A stretch of DNA of 64,000 nucleotides, taken from positions 186,001-250,000 of the forward strand of contig CASFTW010000001.1 in NCBI GenBank assembly GCA_949297785.1, read 5' to 3'. How positions within the stretch are numbered: position 1 is the stretch's first letter; the number at the start of each line of letters is the position of its first letter. Position numbers and translations under genes: made by a program. A model generated the notes under the pieces. That model was not told the DNA's origin, did no database searches, and worked only from the letters and a program-made list of their open reading frames with translations. This DNA comes from an uncultured Spirochaetales bacterium (GTDB taxonomy: Bacteria; Spirochaetota; Spirochaetia; Sphaerochaetales; Sphaerochaetaceae). This document shows positions 9,195-18,233 of the stretch, piece after piece.

Positions 9195-10469
9195 TTGAGG
9201 GGTAGAAGAGCTCGGTTTTTCTTACTTGATTTTCATGTGGCAAGGGAATTCATTCTGAATTTCCTTGTCTCGTTCATGTTCTTCTTCTTCATATTTTTCA
9301 TAAACCAGATTCTTCTACTGGTACAGCAGATCCTTCTCAAGAATGTAGATATCAGGACAATCATAATTCTTGTACTGAGCGCCGTACCTCAGTTTCTGCA
9401 GTATGTTGTGCCATTTGCGACACTCTCCGCGTCTTCAATGGTTCTGGGGGATCTAGGGGCCAGCAATGAACTCATGGCACTGCGCTCATGCGGAATAAAC
9501 CTGACCAAGGTCTATAAGGTTCTTATAATCCTCTCACTTGCTCTTTGTATTTTCACATTCTATATCTCAGACTATCTCATGCCGCTCAGCAGCAGGACGT
9601 ATCAGGAGATGCTGACAAACGTCATGAGGGATCTTCCCACTTTCGAGATAACCCCCGATACAACAAATGCGGTCGGCGATGTTGTCATGAGGAACGGGGA
9701 AGTGGAAGGCGATGAGATCAGCGATATTATCCTCTTCACAAACCGCAGCGAACCATATATGAGCGTCACAAGCGTACATGGAAAACTGGAGCTCATAGAC
9801 CCTGCAAGCTTCGTCTACGCTCTCTCTCTTGATGATGCCCGTCTTCTGCTCAGCGAGGACAATATAAACTCATCGATGCTGAGTGACAGCGAAAGCGCAG
9901 TCATGTATCTTGATTTCTCCGATCAGGTTCCGGCCCTTACCAGCAGTGATCCTTCAAACCTTTCCAACAGGGAGCTGCTGCCTCTTATGGAGAGCCGCAG
10001 GGAAATGAGGGACAGGGATGTCAGGGAATTCCACAGACAGAGAGAGGAAAGCCTCATGAGAATCGCCTCTGCAGTCAGTTCTCTTGAACATGTCGAGGAT
10101 CTTGAAATGAGGCAGGATTCTCTTGACAGAGATATTAACCGTCTTGAAGCACTGGGAGAAGATGAGCCGATACAGTTCTATTACCAGTATTATTCTGCGG
10201 AATTCAACAAGAAATTCGCTCTTGCACTTGCGCCTCTTGCCCTGACGGTTGCAACGCTTCCTCTCAGTCTCATCAAGATAAAACACGGACGTCTCGTAGG
10301 TTTCGGCCTCAGCCTTCTGATTGCCGTGTCCTACTGGTACATACTCTTCTTCAGCCAGCTGAAGATTTTCGATTATTCATTCAATGCCGGAATCCTCATG
10401 TATATTGCCGATTCTGTCATGATTGCTTCAGGTCTCATCCTGCTTTTCATGAAGAGGAGGACTTCATGA
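9195..10469 (+). CDS. lptF: LptF/LptG-family permease (first of pair)
   Basis: Member of the YjgP/YjgQ (LptF/LptG) family, inner-membrane subunits that with LptB extract LPS-type lipids. The 424-residue product shows three N-terminal membrane segments (about 18-42, 53-80, 104-125), a long periplasmic part (about 130-335) and three C-terminal membrane segments. The periplasmic part includes a charged, probably helical stretch at 265-325. No ATG is near the 5' end; the TTG at 9195 has GGAG 7 nt upstream inside dut. The following gene is the partner permease. Treponemes and sphaerochaetes are generally described as lacking classical LPS, so the cargo is uncertain. Confidence 0.8.
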   Translation: MRGRRARFFLLDFHVAREFILNFLVSFMFFFFIFFINQILLLVQQILLKNVDIRTIIILVLSAVPQFLQYVVPFATLSASSMVLGDLGASNELMALRSCGINLTKVYKVLIILSLALCIFTFYISDYLMPLSSRTYQEMLTNVMRDLPTFEITPDTTNAVGDVVMRNGEVEGDEISDIILFTNRSEPYMSVTSVHGKLELIDPASFVYALSLDDARLLLSEDNINSSMLSDSESAVMYLDFSDQVPALTSSDPSNLSNRELLPLMESRREMRDRDVREFHRQREESLMRIASAVSSLEHVEDLEMRQDSLDRDINRLEALGEDEPIQFYYQYYSAEFNKKFALALAPLALTVATLPLSLIKIKHGRLVGFGLSLLIAVSYWYILFFSQLKIFDYSFNAGILMYIADSVMIASGLILLFMKRRTS

Positions 10470-11551
10470 AGATTCTAGACAGGTATATAGCGTTCTCCAT
10501 CCTGAAAACATCACTGGCGGCCCTTGTGATCTGCACTCTGCTCATCATTGCCGTGAACATGTTCTCATCGATGAACAATTATGTGACGAATTCGGTTGAT
10601 CTCATTACGATTCTCTATCTTGCGGTTCTCGCTTCTCCTGAGTATCTGATGATGGCATCATCCGTCTCCTTCCTTTTCGGCACGACTTTCTTCCTCTCAC
10701 AGCTTGAAAGCAACAACGAGATGATCATGCTGCTGAATGCCGGAATAAGCTACCGGCGCGTATGCAGCACGGTAATGATCATGACACTCATCGTCACGCT
10801 TGTTTTCTCGCTTTTCAGTGAAACGGTCCTCATCGATGCATCGGTTGAGCATGACAGGCTGTCACGTGAACTCTTCGGCCAGAGTTCCACCCAGGACAGC
10901 CGTGACATAAGCCTCGGCGATCTGACAGGAAGATATATAATCAACGCATCGTATTACGAGGAAAGCAGCCAGAGGCTTTTCGACGTCAATGTAATCGAAG
11001 TGGATGAAAGCCACAGACTGACCAGAAGAATGGAAGCTTCCTATGCTGACTACGAAGAGGGAAACTGGGTGCTCAATGAAGGCAGGATTTATGATGTGCT
11101 TCCGGATGCTACCGTTTCAGCTTCATTCTTCGATTCATACGATGCTGATGAGCTTACGCTCCAGCCTTCGATGTTCCGCAATCAGTCGAGGAACATATCA
11201 ACAATGGAAATATCCGACGCGCTTGACTATCTTGCACGCATAAAGGTCATAGACAGGGAAGTGTGGTATTCAGTCCAGACTGATTTCTATTCCCGGCTTT
11301 TCTCTCCTCTTGCAATCTTCACGCTTGTCTTCATTTCTCTCCTGATGAATTACCGCTTCAAGAAGAATGTCTTTCTTTTCTCCATCATACAGTCACTGTG
11401 TACGGCAGTTGTGTTTTATGTGTGCGAGATGGTTGTCACGATAATGTGCACTCAGGCTATCCTCGCACCCATATTTTCTGTTATCATTCCGAACGTGAGC
11501 ACGCTTATGCTCTCATTGATAATAAGATTGATCGGATCAGGAAATGCATAA
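10466..11551 (+). CDS. lptG: LptF/LptG-family permease (second of pair)
   Basis: Second YjgP/YjgQ-family permease, 361 residues, overlapping the first by 4 nt (ATGA). It has the family start MKILDRYIAFSILKT, N-terminal membrane segments at about 15-35, 45-75 and 100-125, a periplasmic beta-rich segment (about 130-265), and C-terminal membrane segments from about 275 to the end. The tandem arrangement matches lptF-lptG in other diderms, where the two proteins form the membrane part of the LPS extractor. No lptB ATPase is seen in this window. The assignment of F versus G is by order only. Confidence 0.78.
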   Translation: MKILDRYIAFSILKTSLAALVICTLLIIAVNMFSSMNNYVTNSVDLITILYLAVLASPEYLMMASSVSFLFGTTFFLSQLESNNEMIMLLNAGISYRRVCSTVMIMTLIVTLVFSLFSETVLIDASVEHDRLSRELFGQSSTQDSRDISLGDLTGRYIINASYYEESSQRLFDVNVIEVDESHRLTRRMEASYADYEEGNWVLNEGRIYDVLPDATVSASFFDSYDADELTLQPSMFRNQSRNISTMEISDALDYLARIKVIDREVWYSVQTDFYSRLFSPLAIFTLVFISLLMNYRFKKNVFLFSIIQSLCTAVVFYVCEMVVTIMCTQAILAPIFSVIIPNVSTLMLSLIIRLIGSGNA

Positions 11552-12677
11552 GAATATTTATACATGTACATTACAGGACAAGGACAGCAATGCCCGTCTG
11601 GGCTATATCGACCTTCCGCACGGAAGAGTTGAGACTCCGGCCTTCATGCCGGTAGGCACAAATGCGACAGTGAAGGCCATGTACCATGACAAGATAAAGG
11701 ACATCGGATACAGACTCATTCTCGCAAACACCTACCATGTGTATCTGAGGCCGGGACTTGATGTAATAAAACAGTTCGGCGGCCTTCATGAGTTCTGCTC
11801 ATGGGACGGCAACATACTCACTGACTCCGGCGGTTTCCAGGTGTTCTCTCTTTCAGGACTGAGAAAGGTTAAGGACAGCGGAGTCACTTTCCAGAGCCAT
11901 ATCGACGGTTCCCGTCATGTGTTCACTCCCGAGAAGGTTGTCGATATCCAGTCGGTTTTCGGCAGCGATATCGCAATGGTTCTCGATGTCTGCACACCTC
12001 CCGACATTGAGTACAGGAATGCAAAGGAAGCATGGAGAGTCACGAAGCTCTGGGCAGAACGTTCTCTGGAGGAGAGAAAACGGCTTGGAGAACAGTTTCG
12101 TGGCAACCTCTTCGGCATAGTGCAGGGTAACTTCTATCAGGATCTCAGGAAGGAAAGCGCACTCACAATAAGCGATATGGACTTCCCCGGTGTGGCGATC
12201 GGCGGCCTTTCAGTCGGGGAAAGCAAGAACATGTTCAACGATTTCCTCGGTTATACCAGCGAATACATAACGAAGGAAAAGCCTCGTTACGTCATGGGAA
12301 TCGGCTCTCCTGACTACATCTTCGAATGCGTTGCAAACGGAATCGACCTCTTTGACTGTGTCCTTGCAACACGCATGGCCCGTAACGGAGGACTTTTCAC
12401 TGATGACGGCGTCATCACAATGAAGAAGGCCGTGCACAAATTCGATATGAGACCGATTCAGGAAGGCTGCACCTGCACTGCCTGCACGAAATATACGAGA
12501 GCATATGTCCATCATCTCATAAAGTGCAATGAAATATTCGGGGCAATGCTTGCGACCGAGCATAACCTCACGTATCTTTACAACCTGATGGAAAGGATCA
12601 AGGCATCCATCCGAAACGGCACGTTTGTCAGTTTCAAGAAGGAGTATCTGGAACGCTTCTATGGAAAGAAAGAGTGA
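11544..12677 (+). CDS. tgt: tRNA-guanine transglycosylase
   Basis: Tgt exchanges guanine-34 of GUN-anticodon tRNAs (Tyr, His, Asn, Asp) for the queuosine precursor preQ1. The 377-residue product shows TPAFMPVGTNATVKAM, NTYHVYLRPG, the catalytic-region LTDSGGFQVFSL (Asp near 94) and the second catalytic-region FDCVLATRMARNGGLF. The zinc ligands are in CTCTACTKYTRAYVHHL near 313-325. The start overlaps lptG by 8 nt, and the 3' end overlaps murJ. A substrate, tRNA-Tyr(GTA), is encoded later in the window. Confidence 0.95.
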   Translation: MHKNIYTCTLQDKDSNARLGYIDLPHGRVETPAFMPVGTNATVKAMYHDKIKDIGYRLILANTYHVYLRPGLDVIKQFGGLHEFCSWDGNILTDSGGFQVFSLSGLRKVKDSGVTFQSHIDGSRHVFTPEKVVDIQSVFGSDIAMVLDVCTPPDIEYRNAKEAWRVTKLWAERSLEERKRLGEQFRGNLFGIVQGNFYQDLRKESALTISDMDFPGVAIGGLSVGESKNMFNDFLGYTSEYITKEKPRYVMGIGSPDYIFECVANGIDLFDCVLATRMARNGGLFTDDGVITMKKAVHKFDMRPIQEGCTCTACTKYTRAYVHHLIKCNEIFGAMLATEHNLTYLYNLMERIKASIRNGTFVSFKKEYLERFYGKKE

Positions 12678-14172
12678 GTCATCATCCCTTGTGATGATGG
12701 TTTCGACCTTCATCTCAAGACTGCTGGGAATATTGAAGAGCAGGGCACTTGCCGTGTTTTTCGGCGCCGGTGCACTGAGCGATGCAGTCAACTTTGCATA
12801 CAATATTCCCAACAATTTCAGGAAGCTGTTTGCCGAAGGCTCTCTTTCACAGTCCTATCTTCCGCTTTTCTCTTCATTCACTCAGGACAGGGAAAGAAGC
12901 AGCAGACTGTACAGCCAGCTTGTGAGCTTCCTCTTCCTGATCTTTTTCTTTCTTTTCATCCTTTCCCTGTTTTTTTCAAAATCCCTCATAAAACTCATTT
13001 CCGGTTTCAGTGACGAATACAGAACTGGAGTCGCCGCATCGCTTCTTCCTTATTTCACTCTTTTCCTTTTCTTCATATCGCTGTCCACGCTTGTCAGCAC
13101 GATACTGCAGACCAGAAAGAGATTCATCGCATCAAGCATCGCACCTGTCTTTTTCACTCTCGGCATACTTGTCTCTCTTCCGCTGCTGAGCGGAAAGCTG
13201 AGCTATTATTCAATGGCCGTTGGTGTGATAACAGGCTCAGCCGCCCAGTTCCTCATTGTCTATTCCGGCTTCAGGAAACTCGGTCTTTGCTTCCGCTTCG
13301 ATTTTTCCTTTTCCTCTCCTGATTTCCGCTGTGTGCTTTCACGCTGGCTTCCTTCCAGCATCAGCAGCATTATTGCCATAGTTTCGCAGTCACTCACTCT
13401 CTTTCTGGCATCGGGCCTTGCGGAAGGTTCGGTGACAGCTTTCAGCAATGCCGTAATTTTCTATCAGGCGCCGTACGGAGTTTTCTTCGCATCCATTGCC
13501 GCAGTCTATTTTCCGCAGTTCTCGCAGGCGTCAGACGAGAAGGAAAGGGCAGGTCTGCTTTGTAAATCGATGGGGTACCTGTATACATTCCTACTGCCGT
13601 CCATGCTTATACTTTTTACCCTGAGCAGGGAATGCGTTGCTGTCGTACTGCAGAAAGGTGCATTCACGCTTGATGATACGCTGCTTACTGCCGGGGTGCT
13701 TGATTACTACCTTATTGCAATGCTGCCGCTGTCATTCTATTCAATACTGCAGCGCTATATGTTCAGCATAAACAGGTATTACACAAACCTGATTGTATCG
13801 GCATCTGTCACACTTATTGACCTCATGCTCACACTTTTCTTCATAAGATGCGGTTACGGGGTTTCATCCCTTGCAATCAGCTATATCTTCTCATCCCTTG
13901 CCGGTGCACTAATCCTCTTTGTCTTTGTAAGGGAATTTGAATACGGAAAACTATTCAGACAGCTTGTGAGACTGACACTCATAAACCTGCCGCTGATCAT
14001 CCTGTGTGCGGGATATAAAATATGGAGCCCGTCATTCTATGAGACAGGCTCCACACTTGTCAATTTCATCAGGACTTGCCTGACCGGACTTTCTTTCGCG
14101 GCAGTCACGGTGATTATGTACGTTATCTGCCGTGTAGATTTCCTTTCACAGCTTAAAAGGAAGCGGTCCTGA
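12661..14172 (+). CDS. murJ: Lipid II flippase MurJ (MviN family)
   Basis: MurJ flips undecaprenyl-linked lipid II across the inner membrane for peptidoglycan synthesis. The 503-residue product is polytopic with about 14 hydrophobic segments. It has the family N-terminus SSLVMMVSTFISRLLGILKSRALAVFFGAG and the AFNIPN-like DAVNFAYNIPNNFRKLFAEGSLSQSYLPLF block. I chose the ATG at 12661, inside the end of tgt, because upstream in-frame codons give no conserved sequence. It runs convergently into the greA gene, with a 20-nt overlap of coding regions. Confidence 0.92.
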   Translation: MERKSESSSLVMMVSTFISRLLGILKSRALAVFFGAGALSDAVNFAYNIPNNFRKLFAEGSLSQSYLPLFSSFTQDRERSSRLYSQLVSFLFLIFFFLFILSLFFSKSLIKLISGFSDEYRTGVAASLLPYFTLFLFFISLSTLVSTILQTRKRFIASSIAPVFFTLGILVSLPLLSGKLSYYSMAVGVITGSAAQFLIVYSGFRKLGLCFRFDFSFSSPDFRCVLSRWLPSSISSIIAIVSQSLTLFLASGLAEGSVTAFSNAVIFYQAPYGVFFASIAAVYFPQFSQASDEKERAGLLCKSMGYLYTFLLPSMLILFTLSRECVAVVLQKGAFTLDDTLLTAGVLDYYLIAMLPLSFYSILQRYMFSINRYYTNLIVSASVTLIDLMLTLFFIRCGYGVSSLAISYIFSSLAGALILFVFVREFEYGKLFRQLVRLTLINLPLIILCAGYKIWSPSFYETGSTLVNFIRTCLTGLSFAAVTVIMYVICRVDFLSQLKRKRS

Positions 14173-16846
14173 TGGAAAGAACCTTGTAGCTGTACGGATT
14201 GCCGTTAATTGAGAAGTCAAGCTCATCACCGACAGTCTTGTTCAGAAGCTTCATTCCAAGCGGCGTCTTGAAGTTCAGTATACCGTTGTCGGGGTCGGAC
14301 TCCCACTGGCCGAGAATGGTGTAGGTGATATCTTTGTCCTGCAGATTGTCATGGAGGGTGACTTCTGTTCCGAAACTGATTTTCGAGTCATTAACCATGT
14401 CAGGAGTGATGACCTGAGCCTTCTCGATTTCATCGGTAAGGGTTCTGAGCCTTGCATTGAGGTTTTTCTGCTTATCCTTGCCGTACTGGTATTCCGCATT
14501 CTCCCTGAGGTCCCCAAGCGCTCTTGCATCGGCAATCTCGCTTGCCACTTCCTGAAGCTCTACATGCTCGATGTGCTCTTTTTCCTTTATCTTCTCATCA
14601 AGGGCCTTCTTCGTGCACAGGAAGCCCATCGGAATGAGACTGTCCTCATCGATTGTGATGTGCTGGTCGTCAAAGAAGGTGAAGTCGGGATAGAGCTCGC
14701 CGATGAAATGCTTGACTTCAATCACCAGACCCTTGTCAATGTTCTTGTCATTGGCAATGATCGAATAGATTTTGGATGCAAAGCTCTCGTCACCGCTCTT
14801 GAGCGCCTTGTATATTTGCTTTTCCTTGAAGAGGTAGTTCACGACAAGATCCTTTCTCTTCTTGTTCTCGCTGACATCTTTCTTCACATCGATGAGGGAT
14901 GCGGTATAGTCAAGAACGAGGAGAAGGGTGAGTATGAGCTCATCGGCACTGATGCCGGCCTTTGTCCACTCGGCCTCGCTCGCATTCTTGTAGTTCCAGA
15001 GGAATACATCGACGTTCTCCTTGTAGGAGCGGACACTGGATGAGAGAATATCGAGATAGATGCTCTCCTTGCCGTTTGCCTTGAGAATGTTCGGGATCCA
15101 GGAATATGTGTAGTATGCGAAACATTTCCTGAACACATCAGGCCAGTTCCTGTCACAGTTCATCACGTTCTCAAGATAGCTCTTCTTGAGATCTGCATTG
15201 TTGATGGAATCGAATACTGCGGTCTTGTCCTCACAGTTTTTATAAAGGTCTGCGAAGGAAACGCTGGTATCGATGACAGCTGTCGGTATATGAAGCTGGT
15301 TCCTGAAATTGTCAAGCAGCAGGAAGGATGCCATGACTTTATCGTCAACACCGCTCTTCATATTCGCAAGCTCGCTGTTGAAATATTTGACCATTTCGGA
15401 GAAAGCCTCTGATTCTGTATCCAGATCAAGGGCGATGAACTCCTTTGCAATCCTGATCCTGCCGTAGAAATCCTTCTCTCCGAGGAATGTGACAAGCTGC
15501 TTCTCCTCCTGTGTGATCGGAGTGGTCCTGAGAGTGTAGGTGTCATTCTCGCCTGCGATCGATGAGAAATAAGGATCTTCCTGAAGTATCTTCTTCGCCT
15601 TCGTCTTGAAATCATCCCACTCTGAAGCATTTAGGACGGAAGGAACAAGCTCTTCCTTGATCTCCTTGATCGAACACTTGTTGTTGCGGCTTTCCATGAT
15701 TGTCACAAGAGCCCAGCGGGTGTCGGCCTTGACCTTTGCGGCAAGCTTTGCGGGGATTGCGGTCTTGAGCACGAGAATATTGTTCTTGGGAAGCGGAGTG
15801 AGAGCCTTGAATGCCATATCCGGTGACATGGAAATCTTGCTGGCCTTGTTGAAGGCTACAACAACTTCCCTGTCGTTTATGCTCTGTATGAGGCCGAGCC
15901 TGTCCGTGCTTCTCTGATATACGAAACTGCCGACATCAAAACCGATATCGGTTTCGAAGAAGCTTATCGCCTTGTTCACATCTTCCCCTGGATTTGCAAG
16001 ACCTGAACGCTCAATGCATTTACTGAGGCGTGCGGACTTCTCGTACTTCTTCCTGTAAACCTTGATGAGCTCTTCCCTGGGTCTCTTCTCCGACGGGTCG
16101 ATCTCAAGAGCCTTCTTGAGTATCTGTATGGACTTGTTCACATCAGATGCGAAATGTGTGTAAAGGTCTGAAAGCAGTTCGATTGCAAGTGCCTTGCTGA
16201 GTGATGCCGCAACCTTTTCACCGATGCCGAGGAAATAGCCGAAATCATCATTCTGGATGGAAAGCAGGAGCGACCATATGTTCTTCACGCCTTCGGCGTC
16301 CTTTGCGCTTATATAGCGTGTGAGCGCACGGCGGTAATAGAGGAGGGCCTTGTCTTTATCTCCTTTCTCCATGAAATGATCTGCAAGATTCTTTGTGATC
16401 TTCTTTTCCTCGAAGTCGACCTTGACGAGTCTTTCGAGTATGCCCCATCTTTGCTCATCACGGCCTTCTTCCTCATAGCAGTCTGCAAGAATGCGCAGTG
16501 CGAGTTTGTTCTCGCTGAATGAAAGGATCTTGCGGCAGAGGAATTCCACGACAATCCAGTTGTGGTTGTCATAGAAAGTGATCAGAAGATTCTGCATTAT
16601 TATGTTGTCTTCATGGGGACGGCGGATGAATGCGATTGTGCCAAGCACATAGCGGGCATATACGGAATTCTCCCTCTCGCCCGTGATCTCAAGCGCCTTT
16701 GCTGAAAGCTCGCTCAGATCTTCGTAGTCAAGCTTGTTCGCGCACTTGTCGATTTCAAAGAAGCTGTCAGTCGGGAATGAGGCAAGTTCAGCCTTTGAGA
16801 AATCCCTGTCTTCCTTCAGTATTTTTGTAATGGAGTTGCTTCTCAT
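14153..16846 (-). CDS. greA: Long GreA-type transcription elongation factor with N-terminal helical-repeat extension
   Basis: The last roughly 155 residues are a complete GreA: coiled coil with the tip motif GDLRENAEYQYGKDKQ (acidic residues that enter the RNAP secondary channel) and the C-terminal FKBP-like domain ending in NPYSYKVLSI. GreA rescues backtracked RNA polymerase by stimulating transcript cleavage. The preceding 740 residues are an extension with TPR-like helical pairs in the first 300, as seen in spirochaete GreA proteins of this size; a typical GreA is about 158 residues. The ATG at 16846 has AAGGAG about 9 nt upstream; a TTG two codons earlier overlaps that site. A hairpin and T tract lie in the leader. 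Confidence 0.9.
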   Translation of the reverse strand: MRSNSITKILKEDRDFSKAELASFPTDSFFEIDKCANKLDYEDLSELSAKALEITGERENSVYARYVLGTIAFIRRPHEDNIIMQNLLITFYDNHNWIVVEFLCRKILSFSENKLALRILADCYEEEGRDEQRWGILERLVKVDFEEKKITKNLADHFMEKGDKDKALLYYRRALTRYISAKDAEGVKNIWSLLLSIQNDDFGYFLGIGEKVAASLSKALAIELLSDLYTHFASDVNKSIQILKKALEIDPSEKRPREELIKVYRKKYEKSARLSKCIERSGLANPGEDVNKAISFFETDIGFDVGSFVYQRSTDRLGLIQSINDREVVVAFNKASKISMSPDMAFKALTPLPKNNILVLKTAIPAKLAAKVKADTRWALVTIMESRNNKCSIKEIKEELVPSVLNASEWDDFKTKAKKILQEDPYFSSIAGENDTYTLRTTPITQEEKQLVTFLGEKDFYGRIRIAKEFIALDLDTESEAFSEMVKYFNSELANMKSGVDDKVMASFLLLDNFRNQLHIPTAVIDTSVSFADLYKNCEDKTAVFDSINNADLKKSYLENVMNCDRNWPDVFRKCFAYYTYSWIPNILKANGKESIYLDILSSSVRSYKENVDVFLWNYKNASEAEWTKAGISADELILTLLLVLDYTASLIDVKKDVSENKKRKDLVVNYLFKEKQIYKALKSGDESFASKIYSIIANDKNIDKGLVIEVKHFIGELYPDFTFFDDQHITIDEDSLIPMGFLCTKKALDEKIKEKEHIEHVELQEVASEIADARALGDLRENAEYQYGKDKQKNLNARLRTLTDEIEKAQVITPDMVNDSKISFGTEVTLHDNLQDKDITYTILGQWESDPDNGILNFKTPLGMKLLNKTVGDELDFSINGNPYSYKVLSIRTASF

Positions 16847-16885
16847 ACACAAACTCTCCTTAAATTTTTTTCTTCCGGATAATCG

Positions 16886-16917
16886 AAAAACAAACCGGGC
16901 AGGGCATTCCTGCTCGG
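16886..16917 (-). terminator. Intrinsic terminator after the AI-2E permease gene, or attenuator of greA
   Basis: On the minus strand a 9-bp stem CCGAGCAGG/CCTGCCCGG with a 5-nt loop is followed by TTTGTTTTT. It lies 75 nt after the permease stop and about 40 nt before the greA start. Because a promoter candidate lies upstream of it (16932-16960), it could also act on greA transcripts. Confidence 0.8.
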
Positions 16918-16931
16918 CTGTTTACAACATA

Positions 16932-16960
16932 ATAATAACATCAAATTTTTTCTTTGGCAA
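16932..16960 (-). promoter_or_regulatory. Candidate greA promoter upstream of the hairpin
   Basis: Minus strand: -35 TTGCCA (16955-16960), 17-bp spacer, -10 TATTAT (16932-16937). Initiation would be near 16925, giving a leader of about 80 nt that contains the 16886-16917 hairpin and T tract before the greA ribosome site. Confidence 0.5.
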
Positions 16961-16991
16961 ACAATTCATATTAAATAATCATATGTTGTTT

Positions 16992-18167
16992 TTACGTAGG
17001 TCCTGACGGCTTTTCCCCATCATTTCCGGCTTCTGAGACTTTGCCTTTCACGCTGAGCCTTGACAGCCTGTATTCCTTCAGGAGCGTGAAACAGATTGAG
17101 CCGACCGGTATTACAAAGAGCATGCCGGCAATGCCGAAAAGCGCACCTGAAAGCGTGACGAGGGTAAACGTGTATACGGAAGGCAGTCCCATTGAGCCCC
17201 CGACGACCTTCGGGTATATGAGGTTGCCCTCAAGCTGCTGCAGGATGATTATGAATACTATGAAGAAAACCGCCTTCAAAGGTGATGTTGCGGCAATGAT
17301 CAGGGCGCCGGACACAGCTCCCGCATATGCTCCGTATACCGGAACAAGAGCGGTTATGCCGGTAAGCACGCCCACTGCCGCTGCATCCGGAAGGCGGAAG
17401 ATCAGCATTCCCGCTGTGCACAGGATGCCTATTATCGCAGCTTCCGTCACCTGTGCGCTTATGAAACGGGAAAATGCGCTGTTCGCAACACTGGCGATGT
17501 GGATTATCCTGCTGACTGTCTTTTCACTGAAAACAAGCGAGATCAGTGTTTTCACATGACGGGAAAGCATTTCCTTCGAGCTGATGAAATAAACGGCGAA
17601 GATAAGTGCTATGAAGAAAGTCACGGCTGACGATACGGTGAGCATTATCGTGTTTATTGTGGTTCTGATGAAAGCGGGCGAGCTGTCTTTAAGATATGAT
17701 GTCACCATATCTTCAAGTTCCTCAATGCTCATGCCGAGCCAGGAAAGGAGGTCTTCAATAAGATCCGCAAGCTGCGTTCCACCGTCTGAGGAAGCTTCCA
17801 GCCGGTATATAAGGCTGTCAATTGATGCGACAAGCGTTCCAAGAGCCTGGGTGAGGGAGGGGATGATGAACATCAGCAGTGCGGCACACAGAGCGATGAG
17901 ACACACAATGGATATCACAATGGAGAAAGCCCTGCTGTATTTCTTCAGAATCCCGTTTCCTTTTGTCTTTCCTATCAGCCTTTCAATGAAACTCACCGGT
18001 ATATTGAGAATGAAAGCCGTTATGAAGCCGAGCGTGATCGTGGAGAAGCCGGTAGAGAGGAATGAGGTGACATCGCTCAATGCCGATGTGAAATTCTGCA
18101 GGAAGGTGTAAAGGACAATGAAAAATGATCCCAGAAGCAGAAGCGCGAGTATCTGTTTTTTGTTCAT
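16992..18167 (-). CDS. AI-2E family (PerM/TqsA-like) membrane permease
   Basis: A 391-residue polytopic protein of the AI-2E/PerM family (old UPF0118). It has paired N-terminal membrane segments (about 8-30, 35-55), a central soluble region (about 110-165) and C-terminal membrane segments. These include the family-typical PDAAAVGVLTGITALVPVYGAYAG and the QQLEGNLIYPKVVGGSMGLP motif near residues 313-332. Substrates differ between members (autoinducer-2, ions, unknown), so none is assigned. There is no Shine-Dalgarno sequence; TTGAAA-17-TATCAT lies 7 nt before the ATG, so the mRNA looks leaderless. The gene is divergent from rpe. Confidence 0.85.
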   Translation of the reverse strand: MNKKQILALLLLGSFFIVLYTFLQNFTSALSDVTSFLSTGFSTITLGFITAFILNIPVSFIERLIGKTKGNGILKKYSRAFSIVISIVCLIALCAALLMFIIPSLTQALGTLVASIDSLIYRLEASSDGGTQLADLIEDLLSWLGMSIEELEDMVTSYLKDSSPAFIRTTINTIMLTVSSAVTFFIALIFAVYFISSKEMLSRHVKTLISLVFSEKTVSRIIHIASVANSAFSRFISAQVTEAAIIGILCTAGMLIFRLPDAAAVGVLTGITALVPVYGAYAGAVSGALIIAATSPLKAVFFIVFIIILQQLEGNLIYPKVVGGSMGLPSVYTFTLVTLSGALFGIAGMLFVIPVGSICFTLLKEYRLSRLSVKGKVSEAGNDGEKPSGPT

Positions 18168-18174
18168 GTGGATG

Positions 18175-18226
18175 ATGATAGTTTCTAAAAGCTTTTATTT
18201 CAATTATTCTTCATTTGGGTTATACT
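18175..18226. promoter_or_regulatory. Divergent leaderless promoters sharing one -35 hexamer
   Basis: Minus strand: TTGAAA (18198-18203), 17 bp, TATCAT (18175-18180), 7 nt, ATG of the AI-2E permease. Plus strand: the same hexamer read as TTTCAA (a weak -35), 17 bp, TATACT (18221-18226), 7 nt, ATG of rpe. Neither start codon has a ribosome-binding site. Expected transcription starts fall on or next to both ATGs. Confidence 0.7.
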
Positions 18227-18233
18227 CATTCAC

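Noticed and set aside
14351-15043. 230-codon open frame on the plus strand
   Set aside because: Antisense to the greA extension; no ribosome site and no recognisable protein.
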